Assembly (NCBI GenBank): GCA_947072905.1
Contig: CAMTKF010000020.1
Span: 1 to 42,679, forward strand
Direction of reading: 5' to 3'
DNA length: 42,679 bases
Source: an uncultured Bacteroidales bacterium
GTDB lineage: Bacteria > Bacteroidota > Bacteroidia > Bacteroidales > Muribaculaceae
Shown here: in pieces, positions 42,258-42,679 of the stretch
Layout: the number at the start of each line of letters is the position of its first letter
Numbering within the stretch: position 1 is the stretch's first letter
Program-made: the position numbers and the translations under genes
The notes under the pieces: model-generated
What the model saw: only the letters and a program-made list of their open reading frames with translations
What the model was told of the DNA's origin: nothing
The model's database searches: none

Positions 42258-42679
42258 AACATCCTTGTTATCAAGAATATGACTTCCGCAGGAAGTCTGC
42301 CACACCGTAACCGGGCATGCACAAGCGTAGCGCAGGGCATACCCGGTAGTAACGCAAGCCGCAAATGCATCCGGCAGGATGCGGTATAGGCCACAGCGAC
42401 ATCCACAGAGTCGCCTTATTGTACCCGGCCTCATATACTGCATCCTTGGCGGATGCCAATATCTTGTGTCCGCCTTTCCGGGCATGCCCTCCCTACGGTC
42501 GTGCATACCGCGGTTACGGTATTTGCAGACATCCTCGTCGGATGTCATATTCGGATAGCGGAAGATACGTCGTGTCCGATTCGGTGTAGTTATATCATGC
42601 CAAACATCCTTGTTATCAAGAATATGACTTCCGCAGGAAGTCTGCCACACCGTAACCGGGCATGCACAAGCGTAGCGCA
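42258..42679. repeat. Palindrome-rich tandem repeat, 345-bp period, runs off the window
   Basis: Bases 42603-42679 repeat 42258-42334 exactly (77 bp), giving a unit of 345 bp whose second copy is cut by the window end. The unit is dense in short hairpins: GACTTCC-gca-GGAAGTC (42281-42297), GCATCC-ggca-GGATGC (42367-42382), GCATCC-ttggc-GGATGC (42440-42456), ATACCG-cggtta-CGGTAT (42505-42522) and GACATCC-tcgtc-GGATGTC (42528-42546). Three of these share the core ATCC-N4/5-GGAT. A 143-codon minus-strand frame spans it but looks like a by-product. No gene is seen here. Confidence 0.75.

Noticed and set aside
42219-42650. 143-codon minus-strand frame in the terminal repeat
   Set aside because: It is composed of the repeat itself, with the same peptide at both ends because of the 345-bp duplication, and no sign of selection for coding.
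42258-42679. CRISPR array
   Set aside because: The repeats are not regularly spaced short direct repeats with unique spacers; the period is 345 bp and the short units are palindromes of differing sequence.

Overview
The window looks like a chromosomal segment of a Bacteroidales bacterium, most likely near Muribaculaceae/Prevotella-type lineages (inferred from protein flavour and gene content; no database search was possible). Supporting signs: most genes of the core region have a Bacteroidetes -7 promoter box (TAnnTTTG, sometimes with TTTG/TTG 19-20 nt upstream), a UpxY-type NusG paralogue heads a capsule-type locus, outer-membrane and lipoprotein genes are of Bacteroidetes type, and GyrA carries an acidic C-terminal tail.

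Region 1 (1-12,055, all on the minus strand) is an AT-rich surface polysaccharide operon read from right to left. A UpxY antiterminator with a ~200-nt leader is followed by Wzx flippase, acyltransferase 3, an FrhB-like oxidoreductase, a GT2, a GT4, a hexapeptide acetyltransferase, a polysaccharide pyruvyltransferase broken by an in-frame stop, a second GT4, a second hexapeptide acetyltransferase, a GT32, an EpsG/Wzy-type polymerase and the first 22 or so codons of another GT2. That last gene is cut off by what looks like the end of an insertion sequence at the window edge. Almost every junction is an ATGA or TAATG overlap or a gap of a few bases, so the genes are translationally coupled.

Region 2 (12,207-16,349) holds a TonB-receptor-like outer-membrane barrel and a divergent unknown gene. 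They share a strikingly symmetric intergenic region: a perfect 17-bp inverted repeat with an identical -7 box exactly 20 bp outside each arm. A convergent LuxR-type regulator with a PAS-like sensor part and a tRNA-Ser(GCU) follow.

Region 3 (16,497-29,986) is mostly envelope and housekeeping genes: an OmpA-like/TPR lipoprotein, TamB, a secreted leucine-rich-repeat protein, a secreted metallophosphoesterase/PQQ-propeller protein, a ROK sugar kinase, release factor 3 and RmlD (dTDP-rhamnose synthesis, plausibly supplying the polysaccharide locus).

Region 4 (30,017-42,203, plus strand) holds a MATE transporter, a DUF362 protein, a P-loop kinase, an AraC regulator, gyrA with a downstream secreted TPR protein, endonuclease IV, an SLC45-like transporter with a large extra periplasmic loop, and iron-sulfur L-serine dehydratase. 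A structured ~145-bp element precedes the endonuclease IV promoter. The window ends in a palindrome-rich repeat with a 345-bp period that runs off the edge.

The best candidates for something undescribed are the symmetric divergent control region at 14,380-14,493 with its unknown gene, the nested repeat at 37,905-38,048, and the palindrome array at 42,258-42,679. The two broken polysaccharide genes suggest that this glycan locus is decaying or switched off in this strain.
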